Assembly (NCBI GenBank): GCA_946800325.1
Contig: OX326960.1
Location: 57,124,855 to 57,188,854, forward strand
DNA length: 64,000 nucleotides
Source: Luzula sylvatica
Lineage: Eukaryota; Streptophyta; Magnoliopsida; Poales; Juncaceae
Direction: 5' to 3'
Position 1 is the stretch's first letter. Each line of letters opens with the position of its first letter. The notes under the pieces were generated by a model. The model saw nothing but the letters and a program-made list of their open reading frames with translations. It was not told the DNA's origin and did no database searches. Below, in pieces: positions 54,030 to 64,000 of the stretch. The translations under genes were made by a program, and so were the position numbers.

Positions 54030-55737
54030 ATGTGTGTGGACGATTTGGAGACTGCTTCAGAGAAGGTTGAAAAGCTTGAATTTTGTGAGACCCAAGTCGA
54101 AAAACCGCCCGAATTTGCCAAATCTCATGTAAAGTTCTCTTCTTTTGTTTGCTTTTGTGGGATTTTTTTTGTAATTTGGTCTCGATTCTTCTTCTTTTAG
54201 TTGTTGGTTGCCTGTTTTTTTTTTCGGTCTAGTTTGGACTTTATCGAGACCCATATTGTTTATTGTTTCAGTGGGAATTTCGCATAGTTGTTCAGCACTT
54301 TGAATTTGTTTTCTCCACAATTTTCTTCTTTTTCTTATGTTGTGTCCAACGTGTTTCAATTTGGTTCGATGAATTTATTAAATCATACCTTAATTGAATG
54401 GATTTGGTAAGCTGTTAGGAAATTCAGTGAATGAACTAAACAAGTGAGAGAGAATACCTCTTCTTTTTCTTCTCTCTTATCCTTTTTTCTCTCTCTTCTC
54501 TACTCCATAATTTGAAAGTTTAAACTACTCTTCTCCTGTTCTTATTTCCTAATTTTACTCCTCGAAATTTTCGCAGATGGAAATGGTCTGTGAGAACACA
54601 GCGACCACAGAATTCAATCAACCAAACCAATTGAGCAATTTCGTCCCGTCAATCCGTTCAGGGGAGTGGTCTGACATTGGAAGCCGCCAATACATGGAAG
54701 ATACTCATGTCTGCATCTCTGACCTCTCTAAGAACTTCAACTACCCCTCTTTTGATGGAGAAACCATTTCCCTCTACGGGGTACTCCCAATTTCACAAAT
54801 TTCAAATTCCAATTCAATTTCTCAATTGGGAAATTAACCAATCATTCGTTGTTTATATAGGTATTTGATGGGCATGGAGGAAAAGAAGCGGCCCAATACG
54901 TGAGAGACAATTTACCGAGAGTAATAGTCGAAGACGCGGATTTCCCTCTAGAGCTTGAGAAAGTAGTGAAGAGATCGTTTGTTTATACGGACACTCAATT
55001 CGCAAAGACTTGTTCCACTCAATCCGCTCTGTCCTCCGGCACAACCGCTCTCACCGCGATGATTTTTGGACGGTGATGCACTCGTCATCTCTCTTCTAAT
55101 AATAATTTAACTAAAATCTTATCATGATACATTATTTGCATAATTATTTTTCAGGTCTTTATTGGTAGCGAATGCTGGGGATTGTAGAGCGGTTCTATCA
55201 CGATACGGAACCGCAATCGAGATGTCTCGAGACCACCGCCCATGTTGCACCCGCGAGCGCAAACGCGTAGAATCACTCGGCGGTTTCGTCGACGACGGAT
55301 ACCTCAACGGACTCCTCGCGGTGACTCGATCTCTAGGAGATTGGCATCTCGAAGGCATGAAAACTTCTTCTTCCTCCTCATCCTCCTCGAAAGAAGGGCC
55401 GTTGAGTGCCGAACCCGAACTAAAACTAACGACATTGACCAAAGAAGACGAGTTTTTGATCATCGCGAGTGACGGGGTTTGGGACGTGTTTTCGAACCAA
55501 AACGCGGTGGATTTCGCGAGGAGGAAATTGCAAGAGCATAATAACTCGAAGCTTTGTTGTAAGGAAATGGTCGAGGAGGCGATGAGACGAGGAGCGTCGG
55601 ATAATTTGACGGTCGTTTTGGTTTGTTTTCATCTCGAGCCGCCTCCTCCCGTTTTGAGGACGCAAAGGACTCGGGTTATGAGGACCGTTTCCGCCGAGGG
55701 GTTGAATAGCCTTAGAATGCTTTTGGAAGGCAAATAA
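54030..55737 (+). CDS. Protein phosphatase 2C, plant PP2C22/PP2C27-like
   Basis: Four exons, 54030-54128, 54577-54780, 54861-55072 and 55155-55737, join in phase to 365 aa. The protein is a Mg/Mn-dependent Ser/Thr phosphatase. The metal-binding residues are in place: Glu74/Asp75 in YMEDTH, Asp104-Gly105 in VFDGHGG, Asp278 in ASDGVWDVFS and Asp321 in RGASDNLTVVL. Other motifs are SSGTTALTA, VANAGDCRAVLSR, TRSLGDW and PLSAEPELK. A Ser-only linker of eight residues interrupts the segment after GDWHLEGMK. The C-terminal SAEGLNSLRMLLEGK is typical of the PP2C22/27 subgroup, whose members act in stress signalling. Exon 2 also starts with ATG; the upstream ATG was chosen because exon 1 is open and spliced in phase. 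It converges with SEC8, leaving about 490 bp between the stops. Confidence 0.93.
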
Positions 55738-56225
55738 AGATATGAATTTTGTTCTTTTTGTTACACGAAGTAATAATAATTATGATAATAATAAAATTAT
55801 CAGATTACCAAGTTAATTTTGTAAATACTGAATAATAAGGTGGATATACAATTTTTATGGTGCAGCCAGAGGCTCTGTGAGCTTAGTGTTTGTGGATTTA
55901 CCTTGTTACTGATCTACTGATTGTGTAATTTCAGTCTTTGATGAGAACTGATGCTTAATAAAATTATTAGACAAGTAAATTTCTTTGATTTTTCTCTTTT
56001 ATTTAAATTATTCGAGATTTAACTAATCATAAAAAAATCCTTGATACTGACTCAAGCAAAACGAGCAATGTACATACATTTATACACAGTAAACCAAACA
56101 AAAACATAAACACAAAAAATAACTCCAAAATCAGAAAAGAGATTGCAAGAATCAAATAACACAAAATTAATCAAATTGCAATACGTAATAACATGGTGGA
56201 AGTATATATTAAAATTTACATTTAA
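55738..56225. other. Convergent intergenic region, PP2C and SEC8 3' ends
   Basis: AT-rich and gene-free. It should contain both 3' UTRs and polyadenylation regions; AATAAA-like strings occur on both strands (for example TTAATAAAATTA near 55953). Confidence 0.5.
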
Positions 56226-59200
56226 TTAATGACTCCATATTTCGTCCATTTGCCTTTCAGCATCGTAAGGAATCTCTCTACCCGGTACATCCACCCTCAA
56301 CAGGCTCGTAATGCTAATGAAACAAACAAAAAACAAATTAAATATTTTTCAGGGACCCAAGTGTAAAAATGTTGACAAATTAAAAAAAAAGAAACTTACT
56401 CGTCGGGATAGAACATGTAAGAGTGCTCGCTGACATATGCAATCAAAGACTACATTTACATAAAAACTATTATAAATCTATTTTATATACAAATAAATAG
56501 TAAACATAATAATATTAAAAAAATACCTTGAAGGGGAGATTAAGAAGTTCGTAATATGTACGAACCGGATCGAGTCTAGTTTGAATCCCTTCACTGTCCA
56601 TTGAAGGTATTGCTGCTAATGCCTACATTTACATTACAAAAATATTAATTTTTATTCGCCAAAAAAATGAAAAGTTAATAATTTCAAAAAAGGACCTGTT
56701 CTAACGCAATAGAGTTCCTACAAATTTGTTGCACGCCTAATAAATTTATCGACTTTATTTCAGACAACGCCTTGATTGATACATTTGCGGCAACACTAGA
56801 AATTCCTCCAAATATATAATTTCTTTTTATTTCCGATACAAACGGCGCCATTTCCTCATCCCTTCGTGTGATCTTCAAAATAAAATTAAAATACCAAAAT
56901 TATTATTAGTACCATATAAATATTCCTAAGATAATATTTGTATAATAATTATAGTATTAATACCAGAGAAGTGAGTGAAATAATAAAATCATCAGGCTCG
57001 TCAGCATCTTGATCTTCCAAATACTCCCTATTTGTCATTTCCTGCATTAAAATATTAAACAAATATTTTAAAATTAACTTCAAATTTGGGCTAAAAAGAG
57101 AATAATGAAAAGAACAAGGACCTGCATGTGAAAAATGGTCTCTAATTGCATTTCGAGTCGAAGGACTTTGAGACAATCAATTGCTAATTTGCGATACTCG
57201 TCAGATAAAGTCACGAGACTTTTCGGTACCGCACTCGAAGATCTTCTGTGGTGATGAGCTTTGTGGCTCTCCATGTTGCTTGGGCTTATAAACGCGTCTC
57301 CGAGCCTGCAATTTATTTAATTGCAAAAAGTTAGAATCTAATTTTTGTAGTTCAGTATAAATTTGTTAATTTTTTTGTTTGTACCTTTCAATCGAATCAG
57401 CCAAGTATTCCAACGAATCGCTTAGAGAGGCTAATAGAATTAATTTCTGATCGTCATGGATTAAATTCTCCTGAATAAGCAAACAATATAGAAATTCAAA
57501 TTTATTAATATTTAATATTATTAATGAAATAATATTAAATATTGAAATATGTACTTGTTTGATGGGACGGAGATTGAACAGAAGATGGCTGATCTGGCGC
57601 TCTATCTCCAAAGTTTCGCCATCATGAACATTGTTCGAAATTACATTTTCGCCCGCCGAATTTTGCAATATTGCATTTGCGGGGTCAAGACGCATCAAGC
57701 TCTCTACGTCACTCCTTCCTAACAACATATAACTTTGTCTCTCTAAAACCACCTGAAATCATACCCCCCAAAGAAACACAAAAATAAATTAAATCAAAAT
57801 ACAAAAAAAAAAGAATAGTACAAAATTTTAAATTTAAATTACCTCCATGTAGGAAGTACGGCACCGCTCATAAGTACGTTCTAAGAAAGTACGAACGTAT
57901 TCAACGAGCTCACTTGCATATTTTGGCATTAGCTGGGCCCACCCAAGCACCTAAAAAAGAAGTTACAAAATTTAGCTAAAACCCTAAACCTTAAATTTTA
58001 ATTTCGTGTAACTTTTACCTCTTTTGCGAGAAAGTCCACAGCGAGAAGTCCTTGAAGAACGGGACGACCCTTTTCAACTAAAGGACTGTACGAAGTACTG
58101 GCTTGTACACGTGGTCTAAATGCCGCAGGAGCTTAAAAAAATAAATAAATAAAGTAAATATAAATATTTATATATTTTTGGGTACTTTTCATATTAATTT
58201 GATTTTTTTATAACGTACTGGAGATGGCTTGTTGAACGCATTTTCTATAGTCGACGAAGATAGCTGGTAAGAAATGATCTTTCAGAAAGTTCTCCACAAA
58301 GGATAATAATCCATCATTTCTGCATTATTTTTGTTTAATTACAATTAATTGTTATATAAATATTAAAATATGATTTTATAAAAGTATATATTACCCGATT
58401 TGAGAGTATTTCTTGGGTAACAACGACCTAATTTTATCTGTAAACTAAAAAAAAAATAAGTACAATTGTTAAATATTCGAAAGCAATTTTTATATGAATA
58501 TCGAATAAAATTGTGAAAAAAAAAAAGTTAAAAAATATACTTGGAGAACAGGGCGATAAACCGAAGCGGCAAGATAAATGCCTTGATCAGGAAGTACCGT
58601 AGCTGTACCGTATCCTTCCTTCTGTGAATTTGTACCTCTTTTCCATCCTTGCCCTAATTAATTAATTAATTAATTTAATAATAATAAAAGTCAGCCTTGG
58701 TCAAACTTTAAACAATTTCATAAATAATTAAATAGCGTACCGTCATTGTTAACAGAACTGGATGCGTCAGTAACTCGAAACGCAAACGAAAGCCCGTCAT
58801 ATCCATCCCTGTTTCCAAACATTTCATAATATAAACATCAAATATATCCTATAAATAACATAATATAATAATAAGATATAAATGAGCATATTTATGTACC
58901 TATTTTCTTTGACTGGGGATTTATTTGCGAGACGAGCAGTTTGAACAGTTGCATCTGCAGTTGCCGCTTCAGGAGTTGCGCGCAGAATTTCGCATATTAA
59001 TTGCTGACACTCACTCTATTTACAAAAATGCCATATTTTCGGTAAATTTTTAATTTTATTTAATGGAAGTCTAAATTTGATATTTTGCAAATTTACCTGC
59101 ACAACAGTGAGAGGGAAAGCCACACTGTAGCCTCCAGTGACTTGGGACGCCTCGGAATCTGCGCCCCAGTTCGCATCATTAGAATTCAACTTGGGCATGT

Positions 59201-61186
59201 TTGCATTATCTCCTTGAACACTCGCTTTCATCTCGAGTAATTCACCGACAATGAAATGATTTTGTAAAATATGAATAATCGAGTTGAGAATTGCGGTTAA
59301 CAGATCGCTGGCAGAGCACTGGGCCTTTCCAGTCGGAGTCATGACTGGAGAGATCGGGCTCGCGATTTTATGTGTCCCGTTACTGGAGACTCCAGTTCGG
59401 TTTTTCTGTTTGGAGAGTTTGTATCCTTTGGATGCAAAGTCTGTTTTGTCTGTTATGCGTAGTTTCGTTGTGCTTTGTTGAGAATAGAGTTTGATTTCGG
59501 TGGTGATTATGTCGTGGATTGTGGGCCGTAGCCTTTGGCTGTTGAATGCATTAATTAATAAAATGGTATATTGAGATTGAAAACGGTCTATTGGAGATAT
59601 TAAATGTTTTCTTATTTTAATTTTACCAGATTATTGCGCCAGCAGCGGCGATTTTACCGAGCATGGATAAGCATTCTACTAAAGTTAGTAAATATTTCTC
59701 GCTAAATTGAGATTCGCTCTTTATCATTGTTTCCTATACTCAAATAAAATAAAAATATGAATATTATTTACAAAATGAGAAATTTGTGAATTTTATAAAA
59801 TAATGCTCACGATGAATTCATCTGGAGTGGCTAAGGAAAGCCAAGGAGGTAATTCATGAGAAATAATTTTTGAATCCTTTGGGTTTCCATCAATAGTACT
59901 ATTTTCTTCGTCAGGACCATCAAATGAAGAACTAAAAAAATAACAATATAATTAATAATTTAAAATTGAATTGAGGGGTAAAATAGTCTTTTTACCCTCC
60001 ATCAATAGAGCTTAACAGAGAAGAAGATCCAGCTCCGAATTGACTTTCTCCTCTCATTGATCGAGACTTCCTTGAAATTGGTTCGGTAGTAGTATTTGTT
60101 AATGATCCAATTTCATCTGCTTCAAATTTGTTTAAAGTTCCTGAACTGTAGAAAATAAAATAGATTTATTTTAGGGTTAATTAATAATAATTGATGATTA
60201 ATATTAGGACAATGTTGATAAATTCACCTGTATTCTCCTTTATTGTAAAGGTGGTTGTGTAATTCTTCTAGAATTTTAAAGAATAGTACTCCACGCAATT
60301 TCGTCAATTCTGTTCTCACATCTTGAAGCGCACCAACCACTTGAAGGCCTTCTCTCTCTAGCAAAACTATTGATTGAACATGCAATTGTACAGCTGCGTA
60401 GAATTGCTTCTCTGCAATTAATTTCTCTATACGAGAAGGAACCTGTTTGAAATTCACGTTAATAATATCAATTAAAAGAATTTAATTTAATTTTAAAAAA
60501 ACGGTTTTTATATTTACCTTGGCAACGCCTTCAATTTGATCGAGCAAAGAGAGAATGTATCTAAGTGTAAGAGACCTGTACCAAAGCTGGTGTAATTGTT
60601 TATTTCTAGATCCAAGAAGCCTCCTTGCTTCTGCCATGTCGATCTTCAAAGTAGAGATACTTTCGGCAGATTCGCTAAATAACCGCAAAATCTGGCCACG
60701 AAAACTCGATCAGTAAAAAGAGGTTTATTTAAATGGAAATAGAGGGAAAGGGAAGAGAGAAGAAACTAACTTGCGAATAGTTTTGGATGGCTTTATTGAA
60801 GCCATGGTGATAAGCATGGACGACTTCATCAACGACATCTTCGATGAGATCGCTCTGCTCTTTGAGGAACTGGATTTCTCCTTCACGATCTCTAGATGTT
60901 AAAGTATGTACAACGTGAGGCAGCGAATCGAATCGTGATGCTGCCCAGCTCTCATCGATTCTCGAAAGTCCTTCCCTCAGGTACTACATAACAACAAAAG
61001 CAAAATTTCATCATTCTCTTTCGAAAATCCACATCAATCAGCTCAATTTCTCCCAAATCAATTCAAATTACGAAAACGACTTTGAAAAAGCAAACAATTT
61101 CAAATTTTCAAATTCTCAACACTCACCGACTTATCAGCAGGAATTGGAAGCCCGTCGAAAATCCCTTTGCTTCTCCCTGAGCTCAT
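56226..61186 (-). CDS. SEC8: Exocyst complex subunit SEC8
   Basis: Twenty-three exons join in phase to about 1,035 aa, close to the usual plant SEC8 length. From the start they are 61127-61186, 60771-60983, 60518-60691, 60228-60442, 59996-60145, 59811-59931, 59627-59733, 59097-59538, 58900-59015, 58741-58808, 58541-58653, 58395-58444, 58219-58319, 58019-58131, 57843-57950, 57555-57752, 57385-57470, 57122-57305, 56964-57041, 56696-56872, 56527-56622, 56400-56449 and 56226-56313. The N-terminus (GIFDGLPIPADKS, SRIDESWAASRFDSLPHVVH, QNYSQILRLFSESAES, KQLHQLWYRSLTLRYILSLL) is the conserved Sec8 domain with helical coiled-coil character. The product tethers secretory vesicles at the plasma membrane within the octameric exocyst. 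No lesion was seen. Confidence 0.93.
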
Positions 61187-61208
61187 TGTGTTCGTTTCAA
61201 ATCAAATC

Positions 61209-61277
61209 TGCACAAAAACAACAAAACGTCGATTCAATTACCACAACAGATCTACACAATGATCTTCCACCAATTAC
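61209..61277 (-). other. Probable 5' UTR intron of SEC8
   Basis: On the minus strand a GTAATT donor at 61277 and a TGCAG acceptor ending at 61209 bracket 69 bp just upstream of the start codon. The sequence upstream to about 61440 is purine-rich in the plus sense, like a leader. RNA evidence would be needed. Confidence 0.4.
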
Positions 61278-61752
61278 CTTCGTATCAATGCAAAAGAATA
61301 CGCCTATCAAGCGAGATCATCGAGATCCAGAAGTGCAGAGAGGAGAGGAGATCTAGGCGGAGGAGGAGAGTGAGAGAAGACGACCGGGGAAATGTTAGCT
61401 CCCCGCGTCGTGACCTGTCATGGAATAATACATTTCGCACTGGTTTTCAAATCTCGGTTTCTCAAATCCGGGATTTTGAATCCGGTATTTTGTGAACTTT
61501 TGGCAAGACAATGTGGCTCCACATTGTTTGTATGTAAAGTATATACTTCCAGACTAACAAGGACAAAATGAAGAGTTTATTAATGAATGCAACTATGCAA
61601 AATAAACATGCACCAAAATTTGGGGAGTTAATGTGTTAAAATATATAGTTGAGTAGACAAAAGAAGTATTTTTATTTGCTTGAGAGGATGTTTGCCTTTG
61701 GACATTGGTACACTCATCCTTTGAATAGGGTCTAGGGAATAGAACTTGTGGT

Positions 61753-61766
61753 GTATATATATATAC
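61753..61766 (+). promoter_or_regulatory. Candidate TATA box of the RGF-type gene
   Basis: TGTATATATATATACA lies about 70-80 bp before the start codon at 61834, a reasonable position for a gene with a short leader. Its own (GAA)n-rich leader follows at 61809-61831. Confidence 0.45.
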
Positions 61767-61833
61767 ATAGATTTTCCTATGTTTCAATCATTATTTCATA
61801 TCAAACATTGAAGAAGAAGAAGAAGAAGAAGAT

Positions 61834-62195
61834 ATGAGAATAGTATTTCGAGTTATCATCGCTTTGTTCTTGATATCTCGATTAGTCTCGAAAGCTCATT
61901 GTAAGTAATATATATATACACACTCATTTTGAGTTTTTAGATTGAATCTAAATCTAATTTTGTGTGTGTTTTGATAGGCATTAGATTAGAAGAAGAAAGC
62001 AAGGTTGTGTTTACCAATCAAGGGGAAGATTTGAAGGGGAGTGTAGAGAGAGAGATTTTGCATGAATCTATGCACTCCGAGAAGAAGGAGAAGAGATCTG
62101 TGAGAAAACAAGATAAAAGCCATCATGATCAAATGATACCCATTTTTCAAGAAGATTATTATGGACCGAGAGATCACAAACCTAAACACCATTAG
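61834..62195 (+). CDS. RGF/GLV/CLEL-type signalling peptide precursor
   Basis: Exon 1 (61834-61900) and exon 2 (61978-62195) join across a 77-bp GT-AG intron to 94 aa. Residues 1-23 (MRIVFRVIIALFLISRLVSK...) form a signal peptide. A charged variable region follows, and the last 13 residues are DYYGPRDHKPKHH (82-94). These match the RGF/GLV/CLEL pattern at Asp1, Tyr2, Pro5, His8, Pro10 and His12. The Asp-Tyr pair is the tyrosylprotein sulfotransferase site. The usual final Asn is His here. RGF peptides are processed in the secretory pathway and sensed by RGI/RGFR receptor kinases to maintain the root meristem and gravitropism. The basic KKEKRS stretch (58-63) may be a processing region. It is divergently placed to SEC8. 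Confidence 0.8.
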
Positions 62196-63541
62196 ACATT
62201 AGTTCATTGATTTTTTTTATTTTATTTTTGTACATTTCAGTCAATTTTTTGCATTTTTTTTTTCCTTTTTGTTTCGAAGGTAGTTTTAGTTACTAACGAG
62301 ACATTTCTAGCTATTTCATTAAAAAAAAATGAAAATCTTCGAGTATTTTTATCATTTCTTCTATTTATGTATTGAAAGAAATTGTCATCTCATTTAAGAG
62401 TTCAAATTTGAATAAATTAAATTAAATAATAATGAATATACCTTCATTCTCATTAAATTTGGGTGCATCGGTTTATATATAAACTTCCAAAAAGATAATT
62501 CCGCAAAATATTAAAAATATTATTGAAATAAAATGGTGGACAATGTGATTTGGGGAGGTTGAACACAGTCTTACGTGTTTCATGGCCAAAACCACTTTTT
62601 TGTTGCATATTTATTATTTACTATGATATTATATTATTTAGGAACTCTATTATTTAAATATGGCCTAAGTAATACATGTCATGAGCTTATGATTAGATTA
62701 GATACCACCAATAATTATCTTCTCATTAAATTTTGAATAGCTGATCAAAGCTTCTATTGCTATCGGATTAATTATATATTGTTAAGGGAGTTTTATGATC
62801 GATTAATTTTCTTATGATAGATCCATTTTCAAAAAAAATATTTCGAATATTTGTTAACTAATGATTTTTTTTTTTATAAGATTCAATTGTATATTTATTA
62901 TTTAATGCTATGCAAAACATAAATTTTGTATAATTTGGATAGAAGTTCAATTGATATGTATATATTGATTTATTTCCCATAATATGATATCCTGAACATT
63001 TGTTTGTTTGAACTAGAAGTTCAATTGATATGTATAAACATGAAGTTTAAATGTATACGTAAACTAACAGTTTACATCCAAGGAAGAAACAATAAAGTCA
63101 AATATACATGTCGTGTGTATAATATCCCCAAAGAATTATTTATTATTTGTTATAACACAGGAAATTTAAAAACATGCTTAAATTGCAGTAAACATTTGAT
63201 GATAAATATACAAATCCTTGAAGAAGAAATAAATAAATAAAATGATCGAACATAAGTGAAATAGCTCTAGACATAATATACTATCGAAGTCCCGAATAAC
63301 TTCACTAGGTATACTCATGCCTACATTAGAGGAAGAGAAAAACTGAAAAATTAAGAAATTATATGGAGTGTATCATCATATTAGATCCTCGAAGAAGCAA
63401 TAATGAACAAGGAGTTCACAGACTATTTATTTGCAACAAATTTCAAATCAATGATTTGATGCAAGAATTTTCAGTATAAAATACTCATATTTTTAGTAAA
63501 ATATTCTTGGATAATTTTAAGTTTGATATTTGAAGAAGAAT
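62196..63541. other. Gene-free AT-rich stretch
   Basis: The first part is probably the 3' UTR of the RGF-type gene. AGAAGTTCAATTGATATGTATA is duplicated at 62942 and 63017 (75 bp apart). A short plus-strand open frame at 63004-63240 has no recognisable domain. Confidence 0.5.
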
Positions 63542-63808
63542 TTTACTATTTTACTCCCCCCCCCCCCCCCCCCCCCCCAGATTCCCCCAACCATTGACGA
63601 TATGGGGGATTAACAATTAATCTCCCTCTTAATTAATACAAATACACTATATTAACAGTGAATACATATTAATTATTAATGATTAATTCATTATGTACTT
63701 AAATTATATAATCATTAATGAAGTGTATTTGTGTTAATTAGAAAAATGATTAATCACTAACCCCCCATATCGAGGATGTGTGGGAGAATCTCGGGGGCAT
63801 AGTAAATG
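63542..63808. mobile_element. MITE, GCCCCCTCATTTCCC family, copy 4, with poly-C expansion
   Basis: The right end, reversed, reads TTTACTATGCCCCCGAGATT. The left end reads TTTACTATTTTACT followed by a run of about 23 C and then AGATTCCCCCAACC. The C-run thus replaces the normal GCCCCCG of the terminal repeat. Inner arms (CGATATGGGGG and CCCCCATATCGA) pair and the interior is TTAATTAATACAAATACAC-like. Confidence 0.65.
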
Positions 63809-64000
63809 ATCTCTAATTATAATTTTAAAATTTTCAGAAATATCTATATTATTAAATTATAGTTTGTTAATATTATTATTAATGAATATTATTATTTTAA
63901 TATTTTCAGAAAGATTAATATTATTATATTATTGTTTATTAATACTAGCAGTAGCTGTAGCGGGCCGGCCTATTACAATTCTGGGCTACGCACAATTTTG
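63809..64000. other. AT-rich window end
   Basis: The last 50 bp turn GC-richer (AGCAGTAGCTGTAGCGGGCC), which could be the edge of another element beyond the window. Confidence 0.3.

Noticed and set aside
63004..63240. 78-codon plus-strand frame as a small gene
   Set aside because: AT-driven composition, no signal peptide or motif, and no leader or terminator context.

Overview
The window looks like nuclear DNA of a flowering plant, most likely a eudicot. It is AT-rich, genes have short GT-AG introns, and the intact genes are plant-specific types: a UGT85-like glycosyltransferase, an EPFL peptide, an RGF/GLV/CLEL peptide, a plant PP2C and exocyst SEC8. Nothing prokaryotic, organellar or viral was seen. 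I cannot name the species.

Layout. 0.3-2.8 kb: a FAR1-type MULE transposase on the minus strand. 3.7-13.4 kb: a large 5'-truncated CACTA (En/Spm) relic with broken TNP2 3' exons (DUF4218, DUF4216) and a complete-looking second ORF (TNPA-like). It is interrupted by a second, 3.3 kb CACTA element (perfect 13-bp TIRs, 3-bp TSD) and by a solo LTR (5-bp TSD). Its right end abuts the 3' half of a broken plant-mobile-domain (PMD) gene. 15.3-17.5 kb: hairpin repeats, a Helitron-family fragment, an intron-free CTNNBL1 fragment and an LTR relic. 17.8-19.4 kb: an intact UGT85-type gene. 19.4-25 kb: MITEs and nested Helitron-like insertions carrying a 145-bp tandem array. 25.3-25.7 kb: a fragment resembling a plastid Trp-rich protein gene. 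27.2-29 kb: a hAT element containing a MITE. 31.6-32.9 kb: a 5'-truncated LINE with perfect TSDs. 34-35.8 kb: a second PMD pseudogene joined to a hAT deletion derivative. 36.4-36.8 kb: an EPFL peptide gene. 38-40.6 kb: a Helitron filled with a TTTGGTCC-rich array. 40.7-53 kb: many MITEs, most with clear TSDs, and a second LINE tail. 54-62.2 kb: a gene-dense island of PP2C (+), the 23-exon SEC8 gene (-) and an RGF-type peptide gene (+). 62.2-64 kb: AT-rich DNA with one MITE.

Two modes therefore alternate: intact single-copy genes in short islands (17.8-19.4, 36.4-36.8, 54-62.2 kb) and transposon accumulation in which insertion order can be read from TSDs. The host genes do not form a pathway. 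PP2C and SEC8 converge, while SEC8 and the RGF-type gene are head-to-head with about 650 bp between start codons. Exon joins were derived by eye from GT/AG sites and reading phase. Protein identities come from recognised family motifs, not from a database search.
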